Source of the DNA: Breviolum minutum Mf 1.05b.01
Taxonomy: Eukaryota > Sar > Dinophyceae > Suessiales > Symbiodiniaceae
DNA: 64,000 nucleotides
NCBI GenBank assembly: GCA_000507305.1
Contig: DF240846.1
Location: forward strand, 1-64,000
Reading direction: 5' to 3'
The first letter of the stretch is position 1. Each line of letters begins with the position of its first letter. Positions 32,371-43,274 of the stretch are shown here, one piece after another. The notes beneath the pieces were generated by a model. It saw only the letters and a program-made list of their open reading frames with translations. It did no database searches and was not told the DNA's origin. The translations under genes were made by a program, and so were the position numbers.

Positions 32371-35300
32371 TTAATCTCGGTAGCGCAAGTGTCGACACAA
32401 AGAGGTCAAGTAGAGATCATACGTCCTCCAAACTGTTGTCTTCGGACTGACTCTTCGAGAAAATCTCGATATGATCCCCACCATGGCCTCGTCCACCTGG
32501 CATGCATCTACCAGTGGATTCTCGCACCATTTGTGCACACGGCTCCATGATTGCAAGAACCTAAAAGTGTGAAAAAGCATATGCAATTTGCAATGCAAAG
32601 GGAAACGCGGCTCCCTCTTAATCACACTCAATTCAGCCAATCTTTTGTTGGCCCTCAGCACAACCAATCCCTGCGAAGCCACTGTAGCTGCATCTTCAGC
32701 TGTAAGCCATGCCCCAGATCGATACAGCGTGCGCATCAAAGCATTGATGTTCCTCCTGAATTCAGGTTTCAGGTTGAAGACTTGAAATCAGGCTGGCCAA
32801 ACTAAGATTCCTCAATTTATTCGTGCTGTACTTGCATGCTCCCAGCATGATATAATGCTGGCTAGTCGCGTTGCCAGTGCTATGAATGCCACCCGTTCAT
32901 CAACCAAAGATTTTTCTTCCACGAAGTCATTGGTCAGGAAAGACTCCATCCATTCCTTGCATTGCATGCATGCATGCAAGGTGCATCAATGGCAGCTATA
33001 GCGTATAGCTTAGAAGCGAAACAATTGACCCCCCCTGAAAAAACATGAGGTAAATTAATTATAATCCATGGCTCTAGAAGCAATGTGGTCGTGGCACCTT
33101 TTTGCCAGTTGCCCTCTGGCCATTCAAGCCAGGAGTTCAGGCCCACACTCTCTCTCGAGATCTTGCTGAGGTATGGACGCTCCTTTTGCTGTCAAATGAA
33201 TATATTTCAAAATTTTCAAATAAAATTTTCACGGATTTATTTCAAAAAATTCAAAAACCATGATACTAATTATGACGAGGTTCATGCCTATCCTTGCAGT
33301 ACTGTCGCCACTTTGAACTCATAGCAGCAAACCGTACATCAACTCCTCCTTGCCCTTCGTTTTCGAACTGCAGCAAAACACACAGCGCTGATGATATGTA
33401 ATATCTTCCAGCACCCAGGTGCCAGTTGTGAAACAAGTCCGGCCGCAGCACCCATGGTGGGCAGAGTCGATAGGATGGGAGCAGTTCGACCCATGGTGAA
33501 ATAGTTTCCCACGGCACCATCACCTGCAGATTAATGAAATTAAATTAATTAAGCAATGAAACCTAAGGTTTTAGAGCACCATCACCTGCAGATTAATTTA
33601 AAATTAATTAAGCAATGAAACCTAAGGTTTTAAAAGCCTTGGATTATAGCTTAGGTTACGAAAACTATTACATTTTTGTCCGAGGAGCTGCCGCCGACCT
33701 CATCGTTTTCTCGAACTTTGGCGATTCACTCATGTCTTCCCATGGAAAAGACCGAAGTCCAGCGCAGCACCAATGGCAAACCCGTGCAGGTTCCATATTA
33801 GATTCAGATCTTTTTGCTGCCCGACGAAAGTGATGTATCAGGTGGCCCCCTGCAATCAAAAATGGCCAGTCTCCCTTGATGCCTGTGGTGGCCAGTCTCA
33901 ACCTCACAGGTCCAGCAGCTGAAGACACTTCCACTCCAGTTTCGAAGGCAACACAAAGGTCTGAGGCAACTAGGCGCATGCCCTCGTCCAGCGCTTCTGG
34001 ATTGTCACTGTATGTTTCTTTCAAAGCACAGAATGACAGCCATCGGCAAAGCTCCTTAAATTTGTTTTCAGGGACTACTAGACCAAAAAACATGAACTTC
34101 AACATATCGTACTATCTCTTATTCTTAACTTATCAGCTTCTACCAATCCTACCACGTCCTACTGCTAATCGAAAAAAATGTCTAATTCTGCATCTAGCAT
34201 TAAGACCTAGGCAGGAGCTGTTAATTTTTGATTTCCCCACAAATGGATTAGAATTTGGGCAAAGAAAAATACTGCTGCCGAGCTTCCGGTGGACCATTCC
34301 TGGTTCGACTAGGGGGCATACAAAAAAAAAATCTTAATGTCACATGTGGAAATACAAATTAAAATGCAGACCGACCTATAATTGCAGCTTAAGCTGCATG
34401 TTCAAGCGTTGCGCAAGCTCCTGCAAGTACTCGGGTTGCTGAATGCTCTTCGTCGTGCCATGGCCGAGAGAACTGGCTGCCAACACAGCAGCATTATTGG
34501 AAGTTTTTTCTTACCTTAATTTCCATTGGCTTTCGCACAAACAAAAACAATTGAGATGCTAATTTTTTCAGATTTATTTTTCAGCCGAGGAGCTCCTTCC
34601 CTCATCCCCGTGTAATCGAATGGGCACTGTAAGCTTAAGCTGTTCTGCCGACAGCTTTTCGAAGATCTCATGCTCTGGGTAAAGGGCCTTGAACCGGCTC
34701 CAGTAAATTCCCAGGGCTGCTTTCGACTTCTCCAAATCGGCATCTGGCAAGATGCAATCCAAGCGTCTCCACCGATTCAAAGCCCCAATCACATCCGTCG
34801 GTTTCAGCCATGGATAACCTGTGCTAGTTTGGGCAAAAATTATAGACACATTTTCTGAAGCGTTGACAATTAATATAACATGGAATTATGTTTGTTTTCG
34901 CCAAAAAACGTTCGTTTTCTCCAACTTTTCCTTGGCTTAAAGGGATAGGGGCACGCAGGCTTGCTTCATCCAAGGCCTTGAAGGTTTCTCTTGCCTCAGC
35001 ATGTAGTATCGATTTCAAACTTGAACCGGTTCCAATAATTAACTTAGTTCTTTTTCCTTGCGGGATCTCAGGAAATCAAAAACATTAATGGATCGTATGA
35101 TATTCCATGTTGCTGCATGCTTGCTCCCCTTTGCCAGCCGCTGCAATACTGGATCTTTGCGTTCAAACCCCAGTTCCTCATCATCTAAAAGGATCGCTTT
35201 GGCATGCTCAGACAATTGAATTGCAGGAGCCTGGGCGAATTACTGATCGAAACATTGCGCAGACAAGTTAAAGCGATCAACATGTCATGAGACTTATGCC

Positions 35301-36440
35301 AATTGTTGCTTCCAAAAACTAATCTAGATGTACTTCAGCTCCACACGGTGGTTAGATTAATGATTCTTCTCTGATGTTGATTCATAATTTAACATTAAAG
35401 AAAAAACATTCTGGCACAGCAGTGCCACATACTTTTGTTGAAAAAGTAGTAGGAATTATCAAGTGATTTTGGAGACAGAACTGATCAACCAGCCTTCCTC
35501 AAGCAAAGCAGGGAACTAATCTTAATTTTAAGATCGGATTATACTAAATCGAGCCTATATTAATTATGATCACAATCGATGACCCTCGGACCTTCAGTTC
35601 CAAGTAAGCAAACTTACTTCAAATTACAATTTCAAATTATGATCGATGACCTCCATTTATAATTATTTGAGATGCGAATTTAAGGTTACGACTTATGATT
35701 AAAATATAAGTTAAGTAAGTTAAATTACAATTGATGATTTTCAGTAAATTATTTAGACTGAAACCTAAAATTACAATCAATTAAATTAATTTAAAACTGA
35801 ACTTAATATAAATTACGATCCATGACTCAACCTAAAATTGCAATCAAGGACATTGATTGAAATTCAAAATTTCAAGTGAAATTATAAGTAATATAGGATA
35901 GACAATAGGATAGACTATAGGTCGAGGTGCAGACGAGGAGCCCCGCGGCCCAAACTTCGAGCGAGGCTGACAGCTGTGTTGCTTGGTCGCAAAGAAGTTG
36001 CTTGGCGCTTTGAAACTTTACCTGGCAATCATGTTAAATTATAGCTGGTAAAAGACTATAGGTTAAAGCACGTACTTTAAGGGGTGCAGTCCTGGCAGTC
36101 TCGGGGCATTTTTTCACCTCCATCAAATGGCAATGTTGGCACATGCCCGCTATATGTGTTTAGCAGGATTCATTGTGCGATACCCCATAGTTGCAGCTCT
36201 GTGGCCAGTAATTCATCCAAAAGGTACAAGGACGAGCCAAGGAAACACTGCATTAACATGAGGAATATGAATCAAAATCTCAAAACAAATTCCAATTGGT
36301 AAATGAGGTTATAGTTGTTTATCTCTTGCGATGTAAATCGGTTTTGTTGATTGAAACCAAATCAGAATTTGACAGATTGATCATGATGATATTTCGCAGT
36401 GTCCTTTCTAAACCCTGTCCTTGGTGCATGTTGCACACGC
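32371..36440 (-). CDS. Gene E: DDE-transposase-like protein (multi-exon)
   Basis: Exons supported by phase or AG|G acceptors: about 35230-35044, 34994-34915, 34819-34586, 34096-33699, 33523-33290, 33182-33070, 32955-32836 and 32757-32371 (TAA stop). The N-terminal limit is unsure; small exons near 36120-36077 and an ATG near 36431 are possible. In order the protein has VPIRLHGDEGR (GDEG at 34598-34612), FMFFGLVVPENKF, GIKGDWPFL (33863-33877), a VCHWCCAG CxxC (33765-33779), LRPDLFHNWHLGAGR (33428-33442), a WPEGNWQKG block, and a C-terminal PLHCKLHMLFH plus NPLVDACQVDEAMVG block (DE at 32488-32493). An acidic D1, a GDWP-type D2 followed by CxxC, and a late acidic residue after an H...H segment match the plan of CACTA/TNP2, KDZ and Plavaka DDE transposases. 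I recall similar unassigned proteins in dinoflagellates. Catalysis and family membership are inferred. Its place beside a TIR supports the call. Confidence 0.65.
33514..33634. repeat. Tandem duplication of an intron-exon boundary in gene E
   Basis: Two copies of a ~62-bp unit, 33514-33575 and 33576-33634, each start GCACCATCACCTGCAG and end CCTAAGGTTTTA. On the minus strand each contains CTGCAG|GTGATGGTGC, so the acceptor of the exon at 33523 is present twice. The copies differ by small indels. Confidence 0.75.
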
Positions 36441-36530
36441 CCGCTGTTTCAAGCAGGTAGGTGCACCCATAAAAACCCACAAGCCATCGAGCACACATCG
36501 CAATCCGAAACCTGTTGCTTCGCATCAGGT

Positions 36531-39500
36531 TCAAGCTTTGCTTTTGGCTTTGGCTTTAGCTCGACGCTTGGGCGGCTGCTCTTCTGCAGGAGCTTCTGGA
36601 GCTGGAGTCTCAGGCTCATCAGCGTTCGGCTTCCTCTTCTGGTTGGCTTTCTTGGTCTCTGCCAGCAAGAGCTTGTATGGGTGCTCGGCTGCCATGATCT
36701 TGACACACCTAAAGTGCATGCACTTAACCCACCATTCCAAAGGTGTAATACTACTCGAGTTGCATTCATTATTTACAACAATCATGGAATATACAAACAA
36801 AAAAAACTCGATTCCAGCATATGCCAGGGCACGGTTGTCGAGCACTCTCCTTGGCCTTGTTCACCATCACCAGGAGCCTGCTGCTGGGAAAGTTGTTTCA
36901 AGAAATTGAAGTACCATGGATCAATCAAGGGAATGGCTAGACTGTAGGTTCTAAATTTTACTTAGTATATTTCAGCAAGGTTGGTTTCTCGAAATATTTT
37001 GGTTGGTGATGCTTATAAGTAAAAAATTGAAAACCGACCCTAGAAAGTTGGGATTGTTACATATGGGTTTCATCGACCTAGGTTTGCCTGATCAAACGGG
37101 ATGTGATTGTCGATGAAATTAATCTAAGTGTTGGATGATGTCCCTAGAATTTGGTTTATAGTTTAGATTAAATTAAACCAATTGATCCAAGATGCTGCTC
37201 AGAAGTCATCTCGGTGTTAACCTCAATGGAGTGCTGCACTTCAGCCAGCTGCAAAAACGAGGCATCCAAGCTGTCGAGGACAGCCTTCATATCTTTGCCA
37301 AACCTCGGCAGCAATCTAAAGATGATAAAGTAGGAACAGTTCTCGCAAATTCAATTTTTAATCTTTATAAATTATGATTTAATTAATTTAATTGAAACAA
37401 GAGACTTGATTGCTCTTTCTGAAGTGTTGCCATCCAATGCTGAGATCCAGCCAACCACATTGCTAGCCTTTTGATGCAAACTTTCTGTGAACTTCTGCAG
37501 CGTCTCCTTGACCTGGTCCATGCTGCCCATCGGAATCGCTCCTTGCTTTCCGTCTGGATTCTCCAAAGCAGCCGTTGTCTCAAGACCCGGCATCAGCGGC
37601 ATGTGATCCAATTGGTCAGGCGCCTCCTGCAAGGTGGTAGAGCAGAGAAATGCTCAATAGAACTGCGAATAAGTGTTTCTTAAAATTAAAATGTTTGACT
37701 TTAACAGCTGTCCTCTACTTGCTCCACCGTCCGATGAACCTCAAGATCTGATTTGCGGATTTTGATTGTCTCCGACGTTTGTACGAAGAATTCCTGGATG
37801 GAGGAATCGTAGCGAAAGCTCCTCCAAGGATGGGTGTGCTTCAAAGAAACAAACATATAAAGAAAACATCACCAGTCCTGACCAGGACGGAACGGAATCT
37901 TTGGCAGTATGCTTTGACCTTCGCGATCAATGCCCTGGGTTCGATCAGCAAGGTACAGAAAAAATATGAAAAAACATTCAAACAAAAACTTCAACTAAGA
38001 ATTTAAACTGAAGACTTCAGAAAAAAACAGTAAGAAAGATGACTATAAATTATGATCAAGCGTCGGGCTGTATCCAAGATCCTTGCTCATTCGCTCCTCC
38101 GTATACCATCCACCTTCAATCTCTTCCTCCCGAGCCCGTTGTCGCTCTTGGATCTTAAAGACTTGTTTTTCGAACTCTACCTGAGCCGCAGTATCGAAAC
38201 AGTCAGAACTTCAATTAAACTGCAGCAATATAACTTGTGAAAAAAACAATGCTTCATTTGCCTTGCCTGCACGCTCTTTCTGGTTTTGGCATTGTTTTCG
38301 AAGCCACACGTTTTGAGCGCCTTCACGAGCGCCAAACTTAAAGTGTCACGATCGCCCTGAAGCCACTCGGAGTGTATGGACTCCGCAATTTTCAGCTTAC
38401 CAGTGTTGGACCGTTGGCAAAGCCGCTTCAACCGCATATACAATGCATGAGGAGTTAAGTCCTCACAGGCTCCGTTTGCACATTGTAAAATATAATATAA
38501 TCTCATGAGCAATTAATATAAATTAAGATAATTAATAATTGAAACTCCATTTTTCATTTTGAAAAGATGGTGTGATTTGTTTCAAAAATAAAGCGAACAT
38601 TAAAACAATAAATTGGGAATTATTAGATTATACTTTAATTGTTTGGATGACTAATGTAAATTTTAATGAAACAATTGAGGCGTCCTCATGCTCCAAGTCC
38701 ATCTCTGCCGCAAGTTCCTGCTCACCATCCTTCAATTGATCTGCTGCTGGTAATCCTTCATGAGGTGCTGAAGGTGATGCTGCTGCTGAAGGTGATGCTG
38801 CAGCAGGCGCAGGTCCTTTCGCTGCAGGTGCTTTTGGTGCAGGTACTTGAGGTGGGACTGCTCGCGAGACCAGTGCAGGTGGGGCAGATGGCACCGGCGG
38901 TAGGCCGTTCATAGCAGCTGGAACCACAGGGTTTGCTTTAGGTGGGGCAGGTGGCGGTGGCACACCATGGCTTGGAGGCGGCGGGCTATTGAAAGCAGCT
39001 GGAACCACAGGTGCATGAATTGCCGGTGGCGAAAAGATCTGCCTTTGTGCTTCTGGCGAGGTCACTGGTGTTGCTTTTGGTTCAGCTCGCGGGATCATTG
39101 ATTCGTTTGGTGTGACCTGTGTCGTCTCAGCTCCAGTCGCAGCAATCAATTTCTGCTCCAGAAATTGGTTTTGCATTTTCATCTTCTCCAACTGCTCCAT
39201 CATCGTCTTGTTGGCAGCCAACATTGCATCCAACGCATCCTGATGCTTTGCCTCAGTCTTCACATCGCTTGCTGAATCCTCAGGTTCGCTTCCGCCCAAC
39301 TCTAGAGTAGGGGCATGGCGAATTCTTTCCATCTCCTCATCACTGTCATCCACGACGATGTTTGCACCTGTAGCCTGTCCAAAATGCAAGAAGGAAAAAT
39401 TAATTTATATAAAATAATATGAAATAAACATTAGATTAAATTAATTAATCCCCTGCCTGCGATGCGCTCTCCAGTTGTTCCATCTTTGCAGCTAGCAATG

Positions 39501-40831
39501 ATGAAAAGTCTGGGGCAGTATGAGTAGGCGCTTGGATGGCAGGCAATGCAGTCACAACAGGTGGCAGCACATCAGACCTCACTGGTGTAGGCAGAACAGC
39601 TTCCACTGCGGTACCTCCACCTTGAGCAAATGAAGCCTGACAGGGGATGTTTTTTTAATGGAGCAAGCTGTTATGAAATTAGATTAGAATCTGATTAGAA
39701 CTTAACTTGAAGATCTTGAAGGTATGTTGATTCAAAAATTAAGATAAGTATAATCTAAATTTTCGTCACCTGTGCCTGGGGCTCGCTTTTAACATGCAGC
39801 CAGCGATCCTTAAAATTCTGATTTCCGCACATTAAAAGAAGGGCGATAAGTAAATTTGGCATAGCTTAAATCATTTCAAAAAAAGAAATTAACAAACAAT
39901 GCCAAGATTCTACCGACTCAATGTGACTCTCCAACTCATGTTAATGAATGGTGTTCTCTGTGTCCTGCAGGGGAAAGAATTCAGAACTTAAAAAGATAAC
40001 TTAAGGTTGAACTAACGAACCATGATCGGGAAACATCAAATAACATTAGATCGATCGCTAGAGTGGGTTTTCGAGTTTGATGTTAAGTTAAATAATGATG
40101 GGCCCAATGATCGTGCATCTTGCCTGCAGGAGCTTCTCAATCTCTTCGGCAGACAAGTTCTCAGTCTCATCCAGCAAAGCCTTCTGGACATCGAGAACAA
40201 CTTCCTCAGAAGACCGAGTATCCATGGCGTCAACAATTTGCGCTGCACCTTTCAGCAAATCAGAGCAACTCCAAGCTCTGCTTGCGAGCCGACACTGCAT
40301 CCCGAAGTGTTTTGAGCCTAGATGCTTAAGACATTAAATTAGATTATCTTAATCTAAGGTCGTTTCTGGTTTTTGATGCTTTAACATATCTTTCAACTAT
40401 TTTTGAGCTAAAGGTTAATAGNCGGCAGACAAGTTCTCAGTCTCATCCAGCAAAGCCTTCTGGACATCGAGAACAACTTCCTCAGAAGACCGAGTATCCA
40501 TGGCGTCAACAATTTGCGCTGCACCTTTCAGCAAATCAGAGCAACTCCAAGCTCTGCTTGCGAGCCGACACTGCATCCCGAAGTGTTTTGAGCCTAGATG
40601 CTTAAGACATTAAATTAGATTATCTTAATCTAAGGTCGTTTCTGGTTTTTGATGCTTTAACATATCTTTCAACTATTTTTTTGAGCTAAAGGTTAATAGA
40701 AACATGTTTTTTCAATCGGAGTACATAATTTGCTTGAACTACTGCTTATGTTATCTTATGTCGGTTCATTTTCCAATAGATCATCTTTAGCACCAATCGA
40801 GTCAGACTGAGCATGATCTACACGTACCATT
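36531..40831 (-). CDS. Gene D: large Pro-rich/charged protein, possibly disabled
   Basis: Thirteen exons join with correct phase: 40317-40124, 39964-39914, 39817-39770, 39636-39457, 39374-38682, 38461-38267, 38180-38062, 37934-37883, 37838-37719, 37626-37406, 37315-37188, 36936-36825 and 36708-36531 (TGA). An ATG exon near 40831 is uncertain. The protein has a coiled-coil start (ENLSAEEIEKLLQ), a 231-residue exon that is acidic then Pro/Ala-rich (PPPPSHGVPPPPAPP), a basic helical segment (DLTPHALYMRLKRLCQR), EGGWYTEERMSKDLGYSP, AKVKAYCQRF, WRSFRYDSSIQEFFV and a Lys/Ala-rich tail (KRRAKAKAKSKA). The WYTEERM...LGYS...Y.SS..EF order resembles uncharacterised dinoflagellate proteins I remember. 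No enzymatic motif is visible. Odd points: an in-frame TAA at 39941-39943 inside a phase-consistent exon, and a duplicated first exon around a single N. It could be a DNA-binding accessory factor, but that is a guess. Confidence 0.6.
40149..40692. repeat. ~270-bp duplication around a single N
   Basis: Sequence from 40149 (CGGCAGACAAGTTCTC) to 40421 is repeated from 40423 to about 40692, separated by an N at 40422. The copies differ only in a T-run (5 versus 7). The repeat includes most of gene D's exon 40317-40124. A false duplication at a closed assembly gap is the simplest reading. Confidence 0.8.
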
Positions 40832-40866
40832 TTCATTCAAATTCGTAAACCAATACATACTCCGTA

Positions 40867-41030
40867 TCATACAATTCTCGTACTAAATTCTCGCACCTGC
40901 TCCGCTTTTTCTCGTATCATCTCCGCATATTCTCGTATCCAGTCCGCTTTGTGAATTTCTCCGCACGTAATTTGAATTTCTCCGGCATCATTTTGAATTT
41001 CTCCGCCTATATTTTGATTTTCTCCGCAGT
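40867..41030. repeat. Internal cluster of CTCCGC/TTCTCG motifs between genes D and C
   Basis: Repeated words on the plus strand: ATTCTCGTAC, AAATTCTCGCACC, TGCTCCGC, ATTCTCGTATCC, AATTTCTCCGCACG, AATTTCTCCGG, AATTTCTCCGCC, TTTTCTCCGC, roughly every 15-25 bp. They match the subterminal motifs of the element. They lie in the C-D intergenic region, so they could be regulatory sites for gene D or a relic of a nested element end. Confidence 0.6.
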
Positions 41031-41093
41031 TAAAATGAGATGTGAATTTTCGTTAATGTTAGTATCGTTATTTTCCAATTCACAAAGCAACAT

Positions 41094-42696
41094 CTAATAT
41101 CCAGAAAGTTCAGATGGCATTACTTCTCGCCATCTTTGTGGCAGGCTTAAGTACTTGGAGCCTCGCATATATACAATACATTCCTTCAAAGCAGCCTCAT
41201 CCCAGGGGTCTGCATCAGCTGGCAAAGCTGCAAACATAGCAGGAGCATCGAACTCGTTGACAGGCAGTGGCGGCATGCCACGTCCATGCTTCTGAAGAAG
41301 AGGTAGAAACCGTTGCACTCGAAGTCCAAAAGGTATAGGGTAGGACCTGCATCAGAAGAATTAATTATAACTTAATGAGATGACCATTGAATGTAAATGT
41401 TGAAAGTACAACATTTCGGCAACTGAGATTAGTACTGTGTTGATCGCAAATGTTCATTTCCTTGAAACTGCGCCCTGCCAGTCTTTCTGTTTATACTCTT
41501 CTTGGTAGTCTTTACCTTGCATCCTTTGGAATCAGCTTTTCGTAGGACTCCTGTCCAATACATGAATCTGCGATGAATTTGCCCATGCCCGGTGTCTCTT
41601 CCTCACCCATGTGTTGAGAAAAGAAATGAAACTAGAAGAACTGCAATAGTTGTTGGGCAAAAATAAAAAGCTTTTAACTATACCACATTCCAACAAAGAT
41701 TCGGGGTTAATGATCCATAATGGCGCATCCACCATCCCACGCGATAAACAGGAATCTTCTCCAACATGTACTCAAATCTGGGATACCATGGTAGTCTTGA
41801 ACTAGCAGGTTGTTCGATCATGAAGGTGCCACCACGGCAAGCCACCATGAAGCACAAAAGTATCGTGCGAGAGAGCAATCTGTTTCCATCCTGCAGGGTT
41901 ACTTTATAGTTTACTTTATTATATTTTGTCATCATAAATCATCATAATCTAGCCTATTTGATTCTTTTGGAAAAACTTTCAGAGCTTTGCCAGCCTGGAC
42001 GTATTGGAGGAGAAGGTTACCCCATGGTGTTGCCGCCGACCGTCGGCTTGTTCCCGTGTTGATGGCGGAGAATGATGTGCACACAATTGCAAAAAGGGCA
42101 AAGAAGTTGCCCTCATCAGCATGTAAGATGACCCAAATGGCCAACCTTAGGGGTTATCCTAGTTTGATTTAAACTAAAAAGAGCAGTCATATTTGTGTTC
42201 AATAATTTTATCGAAACAAAATTGAAACACATATAACCAAGGAGCGCCATTCCTGAAGGAAGTGTCATGTCGAAAGGGTTTTCATTGAATGATCTTTCCA
42301 GGGCACCATACCTGATGTCAAGCTGTGCTGTACTATACTTTCCGAACTTGGTAGAGCGGCCCACATGCCCGTCTCCAGCGAAGAATTCGCAGACAGAGAA
42401 AGCCTCAGGGATTACTCATGGTATAAGTTAATTAATTAACATGAATTTCATTTTTTTCACCCCACCAGCCTTAGGAACCTCTGGAAGATGAGTCTGGTAG
42501 AATGTGAGCACGACCAAAAGCACAAATGCCTGCAAGGCAAATAAAGTAATATTGAATTTGCTAAAAATTTTCTTTTTTGAGATGGGACCCAATTTCAAAA
42601 GGATCAGTTAAAAAAATCTGCCTTCGGAATCTTCAGGTGCATCAGTCGTGCACAAAGCGCATCAAGATCTTCGCTTGTTGCTATTGGACCAGGCAT
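41094..42696 (-). CDS. Gene C: C5-methyltransferase-like Rossmann protein
   Basis: Seven exons: 42696-42622, 42529-42470, 42403-42246, 42145-41995, 41890-41703, 41601-41436 and 41346-41094 (TAG). The first five join in perfect phase from ATG. The ~350-residue product has EFFAGDG at about residues 51-57 (like motif I, FxGxG), LDIRYG at about 73-78 (an acidic residue where motif II binds SAM ribose), IVCTSFSAINTG at about 118-129 (position of the catalytic PCQ motif IV; Cys kept, Pro replaced), and FMIEQPASS at about 171-179 (position of motif VI ENV; Glu kept). A variable half with LPWYPRFEYML, RVGWWMRHYG and RAWANSSQIHVLD follows. This order fits a diverged C5 cytosine methyltransferase or a catalytically altered relative. 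Exon 6 needs a 1-base shift near 41549-41554 to stay open. Donors are four GC, one GA and one GT. Confidence 0.65.
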
Positions 42697-42899
42697 GGCT
42701 CTAGAGCGAGTGCTAAAGGGGATGGTGGGTTATAAATGCAATTTCGTTTTAACTAAGTTAGTTTAATTAAGTTATATGTGTGATCCTAGATTATATAAGA
42801 GCATGAATGGCTACAGAGAAATCAAGGCACCAAAGAAGGCAGAATATAAGTGCAGAATTGCAACATATTGCATCAAGCATGCAAGAGATACGAACTGCA

Positions 42900-42997
42900 G
42901 GCCGCCGCTGCCGCAAGCGCTGTCGACTGCAGCTGTCCGCTTCTGCACCACAAGGCCGGTGTCGGGCGGAGATCTTGACCATCTCAGCACCTGCAGC
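42900..42997 (-). CDS. Possible small exon upstream of gene C
   Basis: Between a CTGCAG|G acceptor and a GCA|GTTCGT donor one frame reads AEMVKISARHRPCGAEADSC and continues Arg-rich. It could be a 5' leader exon of gene C or a chance frame. No ATG joins it cleanly. Confidence 0.3.
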
Positions 42998-43274
42998 AGC
43001 ATGAATGACCACGAAGATCGAAGTAATAAAACAATTCTTATAAATTAACCCGCTCATGTTGCAGAGATCGACTTATGCACTTGCATGCAAGCATAACACA
43101 CCATCAATTTTTCACATCACGTCATTGCCATTCATAGTAGATCGAGTCCCGATCACAGCTGCAATGTGTAGATCCAACTGCACCATTCGTAAACAATTTT
43201 GCGGGGTGATCTAGAGCTAGAATGCATTCATTATATAACACGTACGTTAGTTTCAAAACACTACTTGGATCTAC

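Noticed and set aside
36399..36947. Plus-strand open frames of 162-182 codons
   Set aside because: They overlap the phase-consistent last two exons of gene D on the minus strand and lack a credible context of their own.
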